Below, piece after piece: positions 1 to 7,300 of a DNA stretch of 18,612 nucleotides. The position numbers were made by a program, and so were the translations under genes. The notes beneath the pieces are model-generated. The model made no database searches and was not told the origin of the DNA. It was given only the letters and a program-made list of their open reading frames with translations. Source of the stretch: Robiginitomaculum sp. (GTDB lineage Bacteria > Pseudomonadota > Alphaproteobacteria > Caulobacterales > Maricaulaceae). The stretch's first letter is position 1. Each line of letters begins with the position of its first letter. The stretch lies in the NCBI GenBank assembly GCA_021647805.1, contig JAKITZ010000014.1:1-18612 (forward strand), in the 5' to 3' direction.

Positions 1-1
1 A

Positions 2-1417
2 ATGGATTTATATTTCGAGACTTGCGATGGCACTGCGGCAACGATGGAGCAGTTTCTGGATTGTTTTGCAAAAATTTCAGGACAGGATTTATCGCAATTT
101 CTTGTCTGGTACGGTCAAGCTGGCCGGCCAACAGTTACCATCAGCCAAAACTGGGATCCGCAAGCAGGAACTTTGCAGCTTGATTTTACTCAAGAAACCG
201 CACCGACACCGGGGCAGGTGGAAAAACAGCCAGTGCCGATACCGGTTCGTATTGGTTTGTTGGGGCAGTCGGGATCGTTGAATTTTGATATAAAAAGCCT
301 TGGGGTTTCAGAGCAACAAGAAGCGGTGTTGATACTGAACAAGCAACAGCAAAGCTGGACTTTTAGCGGTTTAAGTGAACGTCCGGTGGTTTCCGCTTTT
401 CGGCAGTTTTCTGCGCCTATAACCTTGCAAATTGAAAGATCTTCGGCTGATCAAGCCTTGATCATAGCAAATGATTCCGATCAGTTTAATCGTTGGGAAG
501 AGACGCAAAGCTTTGCACGTGCGCAATTATTGCAGATGAGCGAACAAGTGTTGCAAAATATTGAACCGCAAGTAGATGAACAATATTTATCGGCAATTTC
601 TGCAATTTTGAATGATCAGAAACTTGATCCGGCATTTGTTGCGCTTTGCTTGCAATTACCATCTGATGATGAAGTTTTTCAAATGATGGAAGAGGCTGTT
701 CCCGAAGCAATCAAGAGTGCAAAATTGGCAATGGTTCGTCAGTTGGCGGTGTCTAATATGGATCGTTTATTGACACTTCAAAGCCAGATGCGACCTGCTG
801 GTGCATTTAAGCCCGATGCAAAATCTGCGGCTTTGCGCAGCCTTAGCAATCAGGCATTACTAACGCTAAGCACTTTGGCGAGTGACGGAAGTCGTGATCT
901 TGTTTGGCAGGCTTGGCAAAATGCAGATAATATGACCGATACTATGGCATCTCTAGTGGCATTAAAGCGTTCTGGTTCAAACAAGTATCAACAGGCATTG
1001 GACGAGTTTTATCAACAATGGCACAAAAATCCATTGGTTTTGGATAAATGGTTTTCGGTGCAAGCTGTAAATGCTGGTGATATTACGAGCATCAATAACT
1101 TACTTGAACACGCGGATTTTGACATATTAAACCCGAACAGGGCAAGAGCGGTTTACGGGGCATTTGCCATGGCTAACCTGGCATTGTTTCATTTGGCTGA
1201 TGGTAGCGGTTATCAGTTATTGGCGGAGGGAATACTCAAAATAGATAAGCAAAACCCTAGCTTGGCGGCTAGACTGATGGGGGCGTTTTCCAGTTGGCAG
1301 AAAGTCGAGCCGGTGCGAAGCAAGTTAGCCGGAAAGATTATCAATGAAGTGAAGAGCGCTAATGGTCTGTCAAAGAACACTTATGAAATCGCCAGTAAAC
1401 ATTTAGGCACTGATTAA
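2..1417 (+). CDS. pepN: Aminopeptidase N, C-terminal part (5' truncated by window)
   Basis: This is the last 471 residues of an M1-family aminopeptidase N, a zinc exopeptidase that removes N-terminal residues from peptides in the cytoplasm. The fragment opens with MDLYFETCDGTAAT and continues with SQFLVWYGQAGRP. These match the stretch of bacterial PepN between the catalytic domain and the Ig-like DUF3458 domain. A beta-rich segment (about residues 35-140) is followed by an all-helical C-terminal domain (about 145-471), as in PepN. The family is about 870-890 residues long, so roughly the N-terminal half, with the GAMEN and HEXXH zinc motifs, lies outside the window. The first ATG is internal, not the start. 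The gene ends 58 bases before the response regulator; a short AT-rich stem-loop at 1426-1441 lacks a GC-rich stem and is not a convincing terminator. Confidence 0.93.
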   Translation: MDLYFETCDGTAATMEQFLDCFAKISGQDLSQFLVWYGQAGRPTVTISQNWDPQAGTLQLDFTQETAPTPGQVEKQPVPIPVRIGLLGQSGSLNFDIKSLGVSEQQEAVLILNKQQQSWTFSGLSERPVVSAFRQFSAPITLQIERSSADQALIIANDSDQFNRWEETQSFARAQLLQMSEQVLQNIEPQVDEQYLSAISAILNDQKLDPAFVALCLQLPSDDEVFQMMEEAVPEAIKSAKLAMVRQLAVSNMDRLLTLQSQMRPAGAFKPDAKSAALRSLSNQALLTLSTLASDGSRDLVWQAWQNADNMTDTMASLVALKRSGSNKYQQALDEFYQQWHKNPLVLDKWFSVQAVNAGDITSINNLLEHADFDILNPNRARAVYGAFAMANLALFHLADGSGYQLLAEGILKIDKQNPSLAARLMGAFSSWQKVEPVRSKLAGKIINEVKSANGLSKNTYEIASKHLGTD

Positions 1418-1475
1418 GCGTAAACTAACTTTTTTAAGTTATGAAGCAGTAATTGTGAAATTGCTTGGCTAGACT

Positions 1476-2048
1476 GTGATGAATAACCAGATACGAATGG
1501 ATCGTTTGCGTACTTTGATTGTCGATGACAATGTACACATGATCAATATTGTGAAAACCATTCTGCGCGGGTTTTCCATGAAGCATTTCTATGAGGCAAA
1601 GGACGCAGCAGATGCTTTTGATCTGGTGAAAAGTGAGGCAATTGATCTGATTATTGTTGATTATCAGATGGATCTGTTAGACGGGCTTGATTTTATTAAA
1701 CTGGTGCGAACTGCTGAGGACAGCCCGTCGCCATTTATCCCTATTATCATGCTTACTGCTTATTCGGAGCGTAGCCGGGTGGTGGCAGCAAGAGATGCTG
1801 GTGTGACCGAGTTTTGTAATAAGCCGGTAAACGCCCATGAAATGTTCAGGAAATTGATCTCGGTCATTGATCACCCTAGGGATTTTGTCCGAACAGCGAG
1901 CTATTTTGGTCCTGATCGTCGGCGGCGTAGCGATGCTAACCACAATGGCCCCTTTCGTAGATCAACGGATGAGGGGCGTAAGGAAACCGAAGAACAAGCG
2001 CAAACCAATGAGGTCGCTGCTCCAAGGGTGATGAATTTTACCAAATAG
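1476..2048 (+). CDS. Single-domain (CheY-like) response regulator with FGPDRRRR tail
   Basis: A 190-residue protein with one receiver domain (about residues 10-135) and no DNA-binding or enzymatic output domain. The acidic pair is D17-D18, the predicted phosphoacceptor is D62 in IIVDYQMDLLDG, and the conserved switch residues are T94 and K116 (KP motif). After the receiver comes a basic motif FGPDRRRR (144-151) and a polar, probably disordered tail; this arrangement occurs in a set of alphaproteobacterial CheY-like proteins. It starts at GTG 1476 or the adjacent ATG 1479, and neither has a clear ribosome binding site. It lies just upstream of a PleC-like kinase on the same strand, so the kinase may be its phosphodonor or phosphatase (inference). 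It is longer than DivK and has the extra tail, so I do not call it divK. Confidence 0.85.
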   Translation: MMNNQIRMDRLRTLIVDDNVHMINIVKTILRGFSMKHFYEAKDAADAFDLVKSEAIDLIIVDYQMDLLDGLDFIKLVRTAEDSPSPFIPIIMLTAYSERSRVVAARDAGVTEFCNKPVNAHEMFRKLISVIDHPRDFVRTASYFGPDRRRRSDANHNGPFRRSTDEGRKETEEQAQTNEVAAPRVMNFTK

Positions 2049-2287
2049 TGCCTGATTATTACTGATTCAAGTTGTTCAGTCACTAATGAATTTATAAAGT
2101 TTCCTGATAGAATAAAACCCGCATTAGGCGAGAATTTTATAATTTGTGTATCGACAGCGTTGACTCCGGTGGATTATTCTTCTCCTAGGGAACGAATCAC
2201 CTTGATAAGGGGCTTAAGCTGAGAACGCGAAGCGGCATACATCAACCTATTATTCCCCCATCGGCTAGTCGTGGGGGTGCTAAACCA

Positions 2288-4798
2288 TTGCGTCCCTCTG
2301 ATAAGGTGGAGAAAGCCGAAAAAAAAGCTCAAAACAAATCTACTGGAAAACGCAATATAGAGGCCAAATGGTCACTTGGTTTTGTGATGTTTTTTACTTT
2401 GCTGTTTCTGATTGTTATTTCGATGAAATTATTGATGGAATACCGCGCGGCTGAGGCAGAGGAAATGTATTCGCGGATATTGTCGACCACCAATTATGCT
2501 ACTTTGGTCAACGGGAAAATAAAACAAGTTGCCGCCAGAGTGCAATCAACGGCTCGAGCCTTGGAAATAGCTGGAATATCTAATGAGCAGGATTTGCAGA
2601 GTATTCTTTCACAACTGCAAAATGAGGTCTCGGTTGATAAAATCGCGCTTAGCCAGCTATCAACAAATTTTAATGTCGCGGCAACAAGCGTGTTTGATGC
2701 GCAGGTGCTAACTACAGTTTCAAGTGCATTGACAAATGCTGACAGCTTTTCTGGAATTATTGCCAATGAGCTGGGGGTAAAACAAATTATTACCGCCAAC
2801 CGTGTTGTCGTTGATGGTCAGCACTATTTTTTGACGGCTTTAGTTTCTGTGAATTGGTTGCAGCTTGCAGATGGTCGGGATCAGAGAAATTTACTGGCTG
2901 ATAGAAACGGTTACCCTATAGGTTATCCAATTGATCAACAGAGCCAGACAATACCAGAAGTTTTGGGAGTTGATCCGGTGCAAAGTGCTTATCATGTACG
3001 CACTCTTTTGGTTGGCGGCCTTGAGGGCGTAGGTAAGAGTGGTCAAGTTTTGGCGGTCGGAATAGTTACATTATTTGCCGGTGATCTTGTGGTGTTTCAA
3101 GCTGGTGATTTGCGCATAGATGGAGCCGCGTGGATACGGACATTGGTATTCTTTGTGCTTATGACCATTGCTCCATTACTTGTTGCCGCTGTTTTGGTGG
3201 TTATTTTATTGAATCAGATGCGGGGTCTTAGAAATATTAAACAGGCACTAACCGATAGTGATGCGCGCTTTAGATTGGCGATTGAGGGCGCAAGAAGTGG
3301 GGTTTTTGACTGGGATACCAATAAGGACTTGGTTTTCATTACTGAGTCTCTGGCGCACATGTTCCGTTTGCCGCAAGCCAAGACAGTTTCCACGGCTGAG
3401 TTTTTAGGTTTGGTGCATGCCGACGACCGTGAGAAATTACAAGCTGCCATGCTTGAAGCATCTGCCAAAGGTGAGGTTGACGTAGAGTTTAGAGCGGCAA
3501 ACTTACCGGTTTGTTTTCAGGCGCGAGGTAAGCCGTGGTATGATAATGGTCAACAAAATACCGGTCGTGTGGTCGGAGTCGCTATTGATATTTCTGAGCA
3601 AAAAGGTGCGCAATCTCGGCTTAATGCCGCAGAATACCGGCTTAGGGCAGCTTTGGAGTCGATGTCGGAATCGTTTGTTGTTTGGGATGCCAAGCGCAGG
3701 TTGATCATGTGTAATCGGAAATTTGCCGATTTTTTCAATATTGACCAAAAGTACCTTATCACTGGTGTGGCTTATGAGGAATTGGAGCATTTAGCTGCCA
3801 AATCGATCAAATCTGTGCATCAGGGACGTGATGAAGCTGCTGTTGAAATGGAGCTGACTGATGGCAGGTGGATACACATGTCGGAGCGAAAAACCGTTGA
3901 TGGCGGTTTGGTCGGTATCGGCACGGATATTACTGCACTTAAAATGCAAGAATCTTTACTGGTCAAAAATGAGAGCAAGCTCATAGCCTCGGTAAATGAT
4001 CTGGAAAAAAGCCAAGTAAGAATTTCTGAGTTAGCGGGTAATTATCAACAAGAAAAAATCCGGGCTGAAGAGGCCAATCGCTCGAAAAGTGAATTTCTGG
4101 CGAATATGTCACATGAGCTTCGCACGCCATTAAACGCGATCAATGGTTTTTCCGAAATTATGCAAAAAGAAATGTTCGGGCCATTGGGTGATGCTCGCTA
4201 CCTAGAATATGTCGGGGACATTTTGAACTCTGGGAATCATTTGTTGAATTTAATCAACGATATTCTGGATATGTCAAAAATTGAATCCGGGAAAATGACT
4301 CTTAGTGTCGAGACAATTTATTGCGATGAGCTAATAGACCAATGCTTGCGATTGGTTCGGGGCAAGGCTGTTGAATCTTCTGTTCAGTTAGTTCTAAATT
4401 CACAGGAAGTCCCGGATATTGAAGCCGATCCAAGAGCTTTAAAGCAAATATTGCTCAACGTTTTATCGAATGCGATCAAATTCACCCTTGAGGGTGGAGA
4501 GGTTACTATGAACACACATATAGACACCAATACCGGCGGGGTTATTTTTGAGATAACAGACACCGGAATTGGTATATCGCAAGAGGATTTACCGAAACTT
4601 TGCACGCCGTTTTCGCAAATAGAAAGCCAGCACAGCAAGAGCCATAAAGGATCCGGCTTAGGGCTGGCTTTGACCAAGTCTCTGGTCGAGTTGCATGGCG
4701 GCGAATTTATAATGGAAAGTGAATTGGGTATCGGAACTACTGTTACAATTAAATTACCCCTGTCGCCGCCAAGTAGTGTTATTGAAAAAACTGCTTAG
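2288..4798 (+). CDS. PleC-like membrane sensor histidine kinase, two PAS domains
   Basis: An 836-residue kinase. It has a lysine-rich cytoplasmic N-terminus, a membrane segment at about 30-50, an extracytoplasmic domain at about 52-280, a second membrane segment at about 283-308, PAS domains at about 325-435 and 445-550, a helical linker, a HisKA domain with phosphoacceptor H609 (NMSHELRTP), and an HATPase_c domain. The ATPase domain keeps N728 (N box), D758 (DTGIGI) and the glycines of GSGLGL (788-793). The HisKA segment, with GFSEIMQKEMFGPLG and ILDMSKIESGK, is of the PleC/DivJ/PdhS type, which acts on DivK and PleD. Size and two-membrane layout fit PleC (about 840 residues) better than DivJ. 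There is no receiver domain. The start given is TTG 2288; the frame stays open back to 2189, and CTG 2219 is preceded by AAGGGG at 2207-2212, so the protein may be 23 residues longer. Confidence 0.85.
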   Translation: MRPSDKVEKAEKKAQNKSTGKRNIEAKWSLGFVMFFTLLFLIVISMKLLMEYRAAEAEEMYSRILSTTNYATLVNGKIKQVAARVQSTARALEIAGISNEQDLQSILSQLQNEVSVDKIALSQLSTNFNVAATSVFDAQVLTTVSSALTNADSFSGIIANELGVKQIITANRVVVDGQHYFLTALVSVNWLQLADGRDQRNLLADRNGYPIGYPIDQQSQTIPEVLGVDPVQSAYHVRTLLVGGLEGVGKSGQVLAVGIVTLFAGDLVVFQAGDLRIDGAAWIRTLVFFVLMTIAPLLVAAVLVVILLNQMRGLRNIKQALTDSDARFRLAIEGARSGVFDWDTNKDLVFITESLAHMFRLPQAKTVSTAEFLGLVHADDREKLQAAMLEASAKGEVDVEFRAANLPVCFQARGKPWYDNGQQNTGRVVGVAIDISEQKGAQSRLNAAEYRLRAALESMSESFVVWDAKRRLIMCNRKFADFFNIDQKYLITGVAYEELEHLAAKSIKSVHQGRDEAAVEMELTDGRWIHMSERKTVDGGLVGIGTDITALKMQESLLVKNESKLIASVNDLEKSQVRISELAGNYQQEKIRAEEANRSKSEFLANMSHELRTPLNAINGFSEIMQKEMFGPLGDARYLEYVGDILNSGNHLLNLINDILDMSKIESGKMTLSVETIYCDELIDQCLRLVRGKAVESSVQLVLNSQEVPDIEADPRALKQILLNVLSNAIKFTLEGGEVTMNTHIDTNTGGVIFEITDTGIGISQEDLPKLCTPFSQIESQHSKSHKGSGLGLALTKSLVELHGGEFIMESELGIGTTVTIKLPLSPPSSVIEKTA

Positions 4799-4804
4799 TC
4801 ATCA

Positions 4805-5179
4805 TTAGGCTTGTTTTTGCGCCAATAATGCCACTTGTAATTCAAGCCGTTTTATTTCGCGCAGGATTTCCATTTTATCCATTTGCACCAAAAACCAGAA
4901 TTTTAAGAAAGTTTGCATTAAAATCATCAAACCGGCAAACGCTCCCCAAAGAGCCATATCTCTGCCGGTGCCTGCAAAGTAGAAATTCCACCCACCCCAA
5001 ATTGCCAAAGCCAAGGTCACAAGTTGTAAGGCTATACCGTACCATGCCATTGGCCCGGAGTGTGAGCTGAAAACTCCCCATAGTCTAGCCCACATTCCTT
5101 GTGGTGCGGCTAGGTATTCTAGTTGTTCTGCGTCTTCGGCGTTAAGTGCCTCACGGATAGCTTCATCAAGTTTACTCAT
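4805..5179 (-). CDS. DUF6768-type two-transmembrane protein next to ECF sigma factor
   Basis: A 124-residue protein resembling the DUF6768 family. It has a soluble, acidic N-terminus (about 1-42), two membrane segments at about 45-68 and 75-99, and a charged amphipathic C-terminal helix ending KRLELQVALLAQKQA. The start at ATG 5179 is well supported, because the minus strand reads AGGAGA about seven bases ahead of it. The start codon lies inside the end of the sigma factor gene (8-base overlap), so the two are translated together. An N-terminal cytoplasmic segment followed by membrane helices is the usual shape of an ECF anti-sigma factor, which makes that role attractive, but no ZAS or RskA-like motif is visible and the function is unproven. 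It converges on the histidine kinase gene with only six bases between their stops. Confidence 0.75.
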   Translation of the reverse strand: MSKLDEAIREALNAEDAEQLEYLAAPQGMWARLWGVFSSHSGPMAWYGIALQLVTLALAIWGGWNFYFAGTGRDMALWGAFAGLMILMQTFLKFWFLVQMDKMEILREIKRLELQVALLAQKQA

Positions 5180-5726
5180 AGTTTTCTCCTGTTTGTAATT
5201 TGGTTTTAAGAAATTGTCTGGCAGTATGCAGTCGGGATTTAACGGTTCCGGTTTTTATGCCCAAGATGTGGGCAATTTGCGCAACTGAAAATCCCAACGA
5301 ATAATGCAAATCCAGCACTTGTTGTTGGCCTTCGGGTAGTTGTTTAATTGCGGTCGAAAGATCAATGGCATTTTCATCGATCGCTGTTTGATTAGGAATT
5401 TCGTCTTGAAGTTGCTGATTGATACTGCCCTGGCGAATTTGTTTTCGCACAATATCGACACATGTAAGGTGAGCAATTCGCATCAGCCATGCTGCAAATG
5501 TTGTTGGATTTTTTAGGCGGCCAATTCCCTTTATAATTTTTATCCAAGTTTTCGAAGTGGCATCTTGTGCATTGGCGGTGTGTTTTAGCTGTCGCAAACA
5601 ACGACCATATACTATGGGCATCCATAGGCGGTATAACTCTTCAAACGCTGCTTTATCGCCAGATTTAGCCTGTAGAACCAGCAGTTCTGTTGCGATTATT
5701 TTTGCTGTTCTTTGCATTAGCCCCAC
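5172..5726 (-). CDS. ECF-family RNA polymerase sigma factor
   Basis: A 184-residue sigma-70 family protein with only regions 2 and 4, the extracytoplasmic-function layout. Region 2 spans about residues 23-95 (GDKAAFEELYRLW through DIVRKQ). Region 4 spans about 126-175 (AIKQLPEGQQQVLDLHYSLG), with a helix-turn-helix near 146-168 (SVAQIAHILGIKTGTVKSRL). It would direct RNA polymerase to a small regulon; the stimulus is not evident. The longest reading starts at GTG 5726; ATG 5717, three codons in, is an equally good or better start. It is the first gene of a two-gene unit with the downstream DUF6768 membrane protein, overlapping it by eight bases. I could not find a convincing self-recognised promoter upstream, where the sequence is AT-rich. 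Confidence 0.9.
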   Translation of the reverse strand: MGLMQRTAKIIATELLVLQAKSGDKAAFEELYRLWMPIVYGRCLRQLKHTANAQDATSKTWIKIIKGIGRLKNPTTFAAWLMRIAHLTCVDIVRKQIRQGSINQQLQDEIPNQTAIDENAIDLSTAIKQLPEGQQQVLDLHYSLGFSVAQIAHILGIKTGTVKSRLHTARQFLKTKLQTGENYE

Positions 5727-5861
5727 ACTATTAAACGCTATATCTTTGATCCATCAACTTACCCAAAAACAATTTTGGATCGATGAGATATAATAAAGTC
5801 GTTTGAAACCACCAAAAGGTTCATTGGCGTATTTATCAGGAGCGCCGGGCAAACAACTATA

Positions 5862-6000
5862 TGCGGTTTTTTACTCACCGCGTGCCTCACCCCAACCCTC
5901 TCCCGGACGGGAGAGGGAGTCCTGTTTGTGGTATTTGAAAGGGATGCGAAACTTCAAAGCTGGTTCCTTCTCCCATTGGGAGAAGGTCAGGATGAGGGGT
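5862..6000. repeat. Composite intergenic palindrome cluster (two 10-bp-arm hairpins)
   Basis: Two near-perfect hairpins stand 48 bases apart. The first has arms CCCTCTCCCG (5896-5905) and CGGGAGAGGG (5908-5917) with a two-base loop. The second has arms CCTTCTCCCA (5966-5975) and TGGGAGAAGG (5977-5986) with a one-base loop. Their outer flanks, CCTCACCCCAA at 5885 and a GGATGAGGGG run ending at 5999, are roughly inverted copies of each other. This is the architecture of a widely dispersed proteobacterial intergenic repeat. A weaker hairpin, GCGGT/ACCGC (5863-5867 and 5877-5881), sits at the left edge and resembles part of the repeat at 6054. No gene is supported here. The stretch 5727-5861 between the sigma factor gene and this cluster is AT-rich and shows nothing I can name. 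Confidence 0.75.
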
Positions 6001-6039
6001 TAGATGTTGGCTGTTTTGTGCTAAGAATGCATAGCAAGT

Positions 6040-6053
6040 GTCACTTTAGTGAC
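6040..6053. repeat. Small perfect hairpin
   Basis: GTCACT (6040-6045) and AGTGAC (6048-6053) form a perfect six-base-pair palindrome with a two-base spacer, directly adjoining the dispersed repeat that begins at 6054. It could be part of the same mosaic element. No function can be assigned. Confidence 0.5.
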
Positions 6054-6112
6054 CGCATTTGCCAGAAGAATCTTGTGAAAAAGTGTTTGCGGTTTTTCAC
6101 TTAAAAGATGCG
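6054..6112 (+). repeat. Dispersed palindromic repeat, copy 1
   Basis: The copy is bounded by CGCAT (6054-6058) and its complement ATGCG (6108-6112). An internal hairpin has perfect eight-base arms, GTGAAAAA (6075-6082) and TTTTTCAC (6093-6100). The core AAAAGTGT followed by GCGGTTTTT aligns with AAAAGTGTACGCGGTTTTG in the copy at 7316 and with AAAAGTGGG then CCGGTTTTG in the minus-strand copy at 6109-6165. It lies downstream of fliP and might also act as a transcript end, but there is no clean U-tract. Confidence 0.55.
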
Positions 6113-6165
6113 ACAATTAAAAACTTCCGCAAAACCGGCACCCACTTTTGCTAGCAAATGCTCTA
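6109..6165 (-). repeat. Dispersed palindromic repeat, copy 2 (overlaps fliP stop)
   Basis: Read on the minus strand, this copy starts with AGAGCATTTGCTAGCAAAAG at the fliP stop codon, continues through GTGGGTGCCGGTTTTGCGG, and ends at the CGCAT it shares with copy 1. The order of elements (GAGCAT, AGCAAAAGTG, CGGTTTTG, then a TGCG-type end) is the same as in copies 3 and 4. Copies 1 and 2 therefore form a head-to-head pair. Its left edge overlaps the last codon of fliP, so insertion or expansion happened right up to the coding end. Confidence 0.6.
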
Positions 6166-6900
6166 ACTAAAACTTTGCACCAATGATCCAACAACCAAAC
6201 GCCAGCCATCTACCAGAACAAAAAACACCAACTTAAACGGTAGCGATATTACCACGGGCGGTAACATCATCATGCCCATGCTCATCAGAATTGAAGCCAC
6301 TACAAGGTCAATCACCAAAAACGGTATAAAAAACCAAAAGCCAATTTCAAAGGCTATTCGTAATTCCGAGATCATAAAGGCCGGCGCTACAATATGCAGC
6401 GGTGTGTCATTGGCTGTTTCTGGCATTTCCATATTGGAAAGATCCAAGAACAGAGCCAGATCCGCCTCTCTGGTATGCGCTAACATAAATGTTTTTATCG
6501 GCGCAGCACTGGCGTTAAAAGCTTCGCCAAGTTCCATTTCTTCGTTCATTAATGGTTGAACGCCGCGCTCCCAACTTTGTTGAAAAACCGGAGCCATCAC
6601 GAAAAACGTCAGGAATAAAGAAAGAGAAACCAGCACCATGTTTGGCGGGCTTTGCTGTAAGCCGGTTGCCGTTCGCAACAAGGATAATACGACGATGATG
6701 CGGACAAAGCTGGTGGTCATGATCAATATAGACGGAGCCAGTGATAATATAGTCAACAGCGCGATAAGCTGTATTACCCTACTGGTTAGCGCACCTTCTT
6801 CGCCAGCATTAACCGTTACTGATTGCGCCAAGGCCTGATCGGCAAACAAGGTCAGAGCAATTACCAGTAATGCTCCAAGCAATAATAAACTACGCTTCAT
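6163..6900 (-). CDS. fliP: Flagellar biosynthesis protein FliP
   Basis: A 245-residue protein matching FliP along its whole length. FliP is a core subunit of the inner-membrane export gate (FliP5-FliQ4-FliR1) of the flagellar type III secretion system. It has a cleavable signal sequence (about 1-25, ending ALA), a hydrophobic segment at about 45-65, the signature LLRTATGLQQSPPNMVLVSL, a periplasmic loop with GVQPLMNEEMELGEAF, and two C-terminal membrane segments at about 180-235 around LVIDLVVASILMSMGMMMLP. Its ATG overlaps the stop of fliO by four bases (ATGA), indicating translational coupling. The stop codon abuts a dispersed repeat. Genes for fliQ and fliR do not follow in this window. 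Confidence 0.97.
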   Translation of the reverse strand: MKRSLLLLGALLVIALTLFADQALAQSVTVNAGEEGALTSRVIQLIALLTILSLAPSILIMTTSFVRIIVVLSLLRTATGLQQSPPNMVLVSLSLFLTFFVMAPVFQQSWERGVQPLMNEEMELGEAFNASAAPIKTFMLAHTREADLALFLDLSNMEMPETANDTPLHIVAPAFMISELRIAFEIGFWFFIPFLVIDLVVASILMSMGMMMLPPVVISLPFKLVFFVLVDGWRLVVGSLVQSFS

Positions 6901-7190
6901 TTGCTGTTCTCTTTTGTTGTTAAGGGCGGTATGTGTTTTCGGCTTTCCAGCACTGTTTCATTTGTCGAGCCAAGCAAAATAAGATGTTCTTTTTGGCCAT
7001 CTTTCACCACTATCAGGCGACGTTTTGTATCAAGCTGTAGCGCTTCGGTAATTTTCAAGCGTCTTTCGCCTTTGGGCATAGCTTGAACCATGCCCGGGGC
7101 GAACTTACGTATTCCTGCCCACAGCACTAACAACATGCCAATCGTAAATAATAATCCGAGGATCATTCGTACTGGGTCAATCAGTTCCAT
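6897..7190 (-). CDS. fliO: Flagellar biosynthesis protein FliO
   Basis: A 97-residue protein with one N-terminal membrane segment (about 9-27) followed by a small basic cytoplasmic domain containing KGERRLKITEALQLDTKRRL and a conserved-looking DGQKEHLILLG stretch. This is the FliO/MopB pattern, a chaperone-like factor that promotes assembly of FliP into the export gate. Sequence similarity in this family is low, but the size, topology, the RRLIVVKDGQKEHLILLG segment and the four-base overlap with fliP make the assignment secure. The ATG at 7190 has only a weak ribosome binding site. A CtrA-type box lies about 48 bases upstream of the start codon, which would suit transcription of fliO-fliP as an early flagellar operon. 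Confidence 0.88.
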   Translation of the reverse strand: MELIDPVRMILGLLFTIGMLLVLWAGIRKFAPGMVQAMPKGERRLKITEALQLDTKRRLIVVKDGQKEHLILLGSTNETVLESRKHIPPLTTKENSK

Positions 7191-7238
7191 AGTTTCTGCT
7201 TTGGTAATTACGGGAAAGGCTATTTGTACCTAACTGCC

Positions 7239-7253
7239 TTAACACCTGATTAA
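7239..7253. promoter_or_regulatory. Full CtrA-type binding box (TTAA-N7-TTAA)
   Basis: TTAA at 7239-7242, then seven bases (CACCTGA), then TTAA at 7250-7253 followed by CC, is an exact match to the TTAA-N7-TTAAC consensus for CtrA, the cell-cycle and flagellar regulator of alphaproteobacteria. The right half extends to TTAACCAT (7250-7257), the reported half-site form, and the same octamer recurs at 7447-7454. The box is 48 bases upstream of fliO and about 250 upstream of flgB, in the gap between two divergent flagellar operons. Binding is inferred from sequence and position only. Confidence 0.65.
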
Positions 7254-7300
7254 CCATGAATATGTCTTTTGCCGTTTTTATCAGCTATATTCCATCGATC

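Noticed and set aside
1426..1441. Stem-loop TAACTT/AAGTTA after pepN as a terminator
   Set aside because: Only six AT-rich pairs and no following U-tract; it would not be expected to stop transcription.
2138..2143. TATAAT as a promoter for the histidine kinase
   Set aside because: The hexamer is perfect but no recognisable -35 element lies 16-18 bases upstream, so it is mentioned only as context.
5803..6003. Open frame of 66 codons on the plus strand
   Set aside because: It is translated straight through two hairpin repeats, giving low-complexity sequence with no family resemblance and no ribosome binding site.
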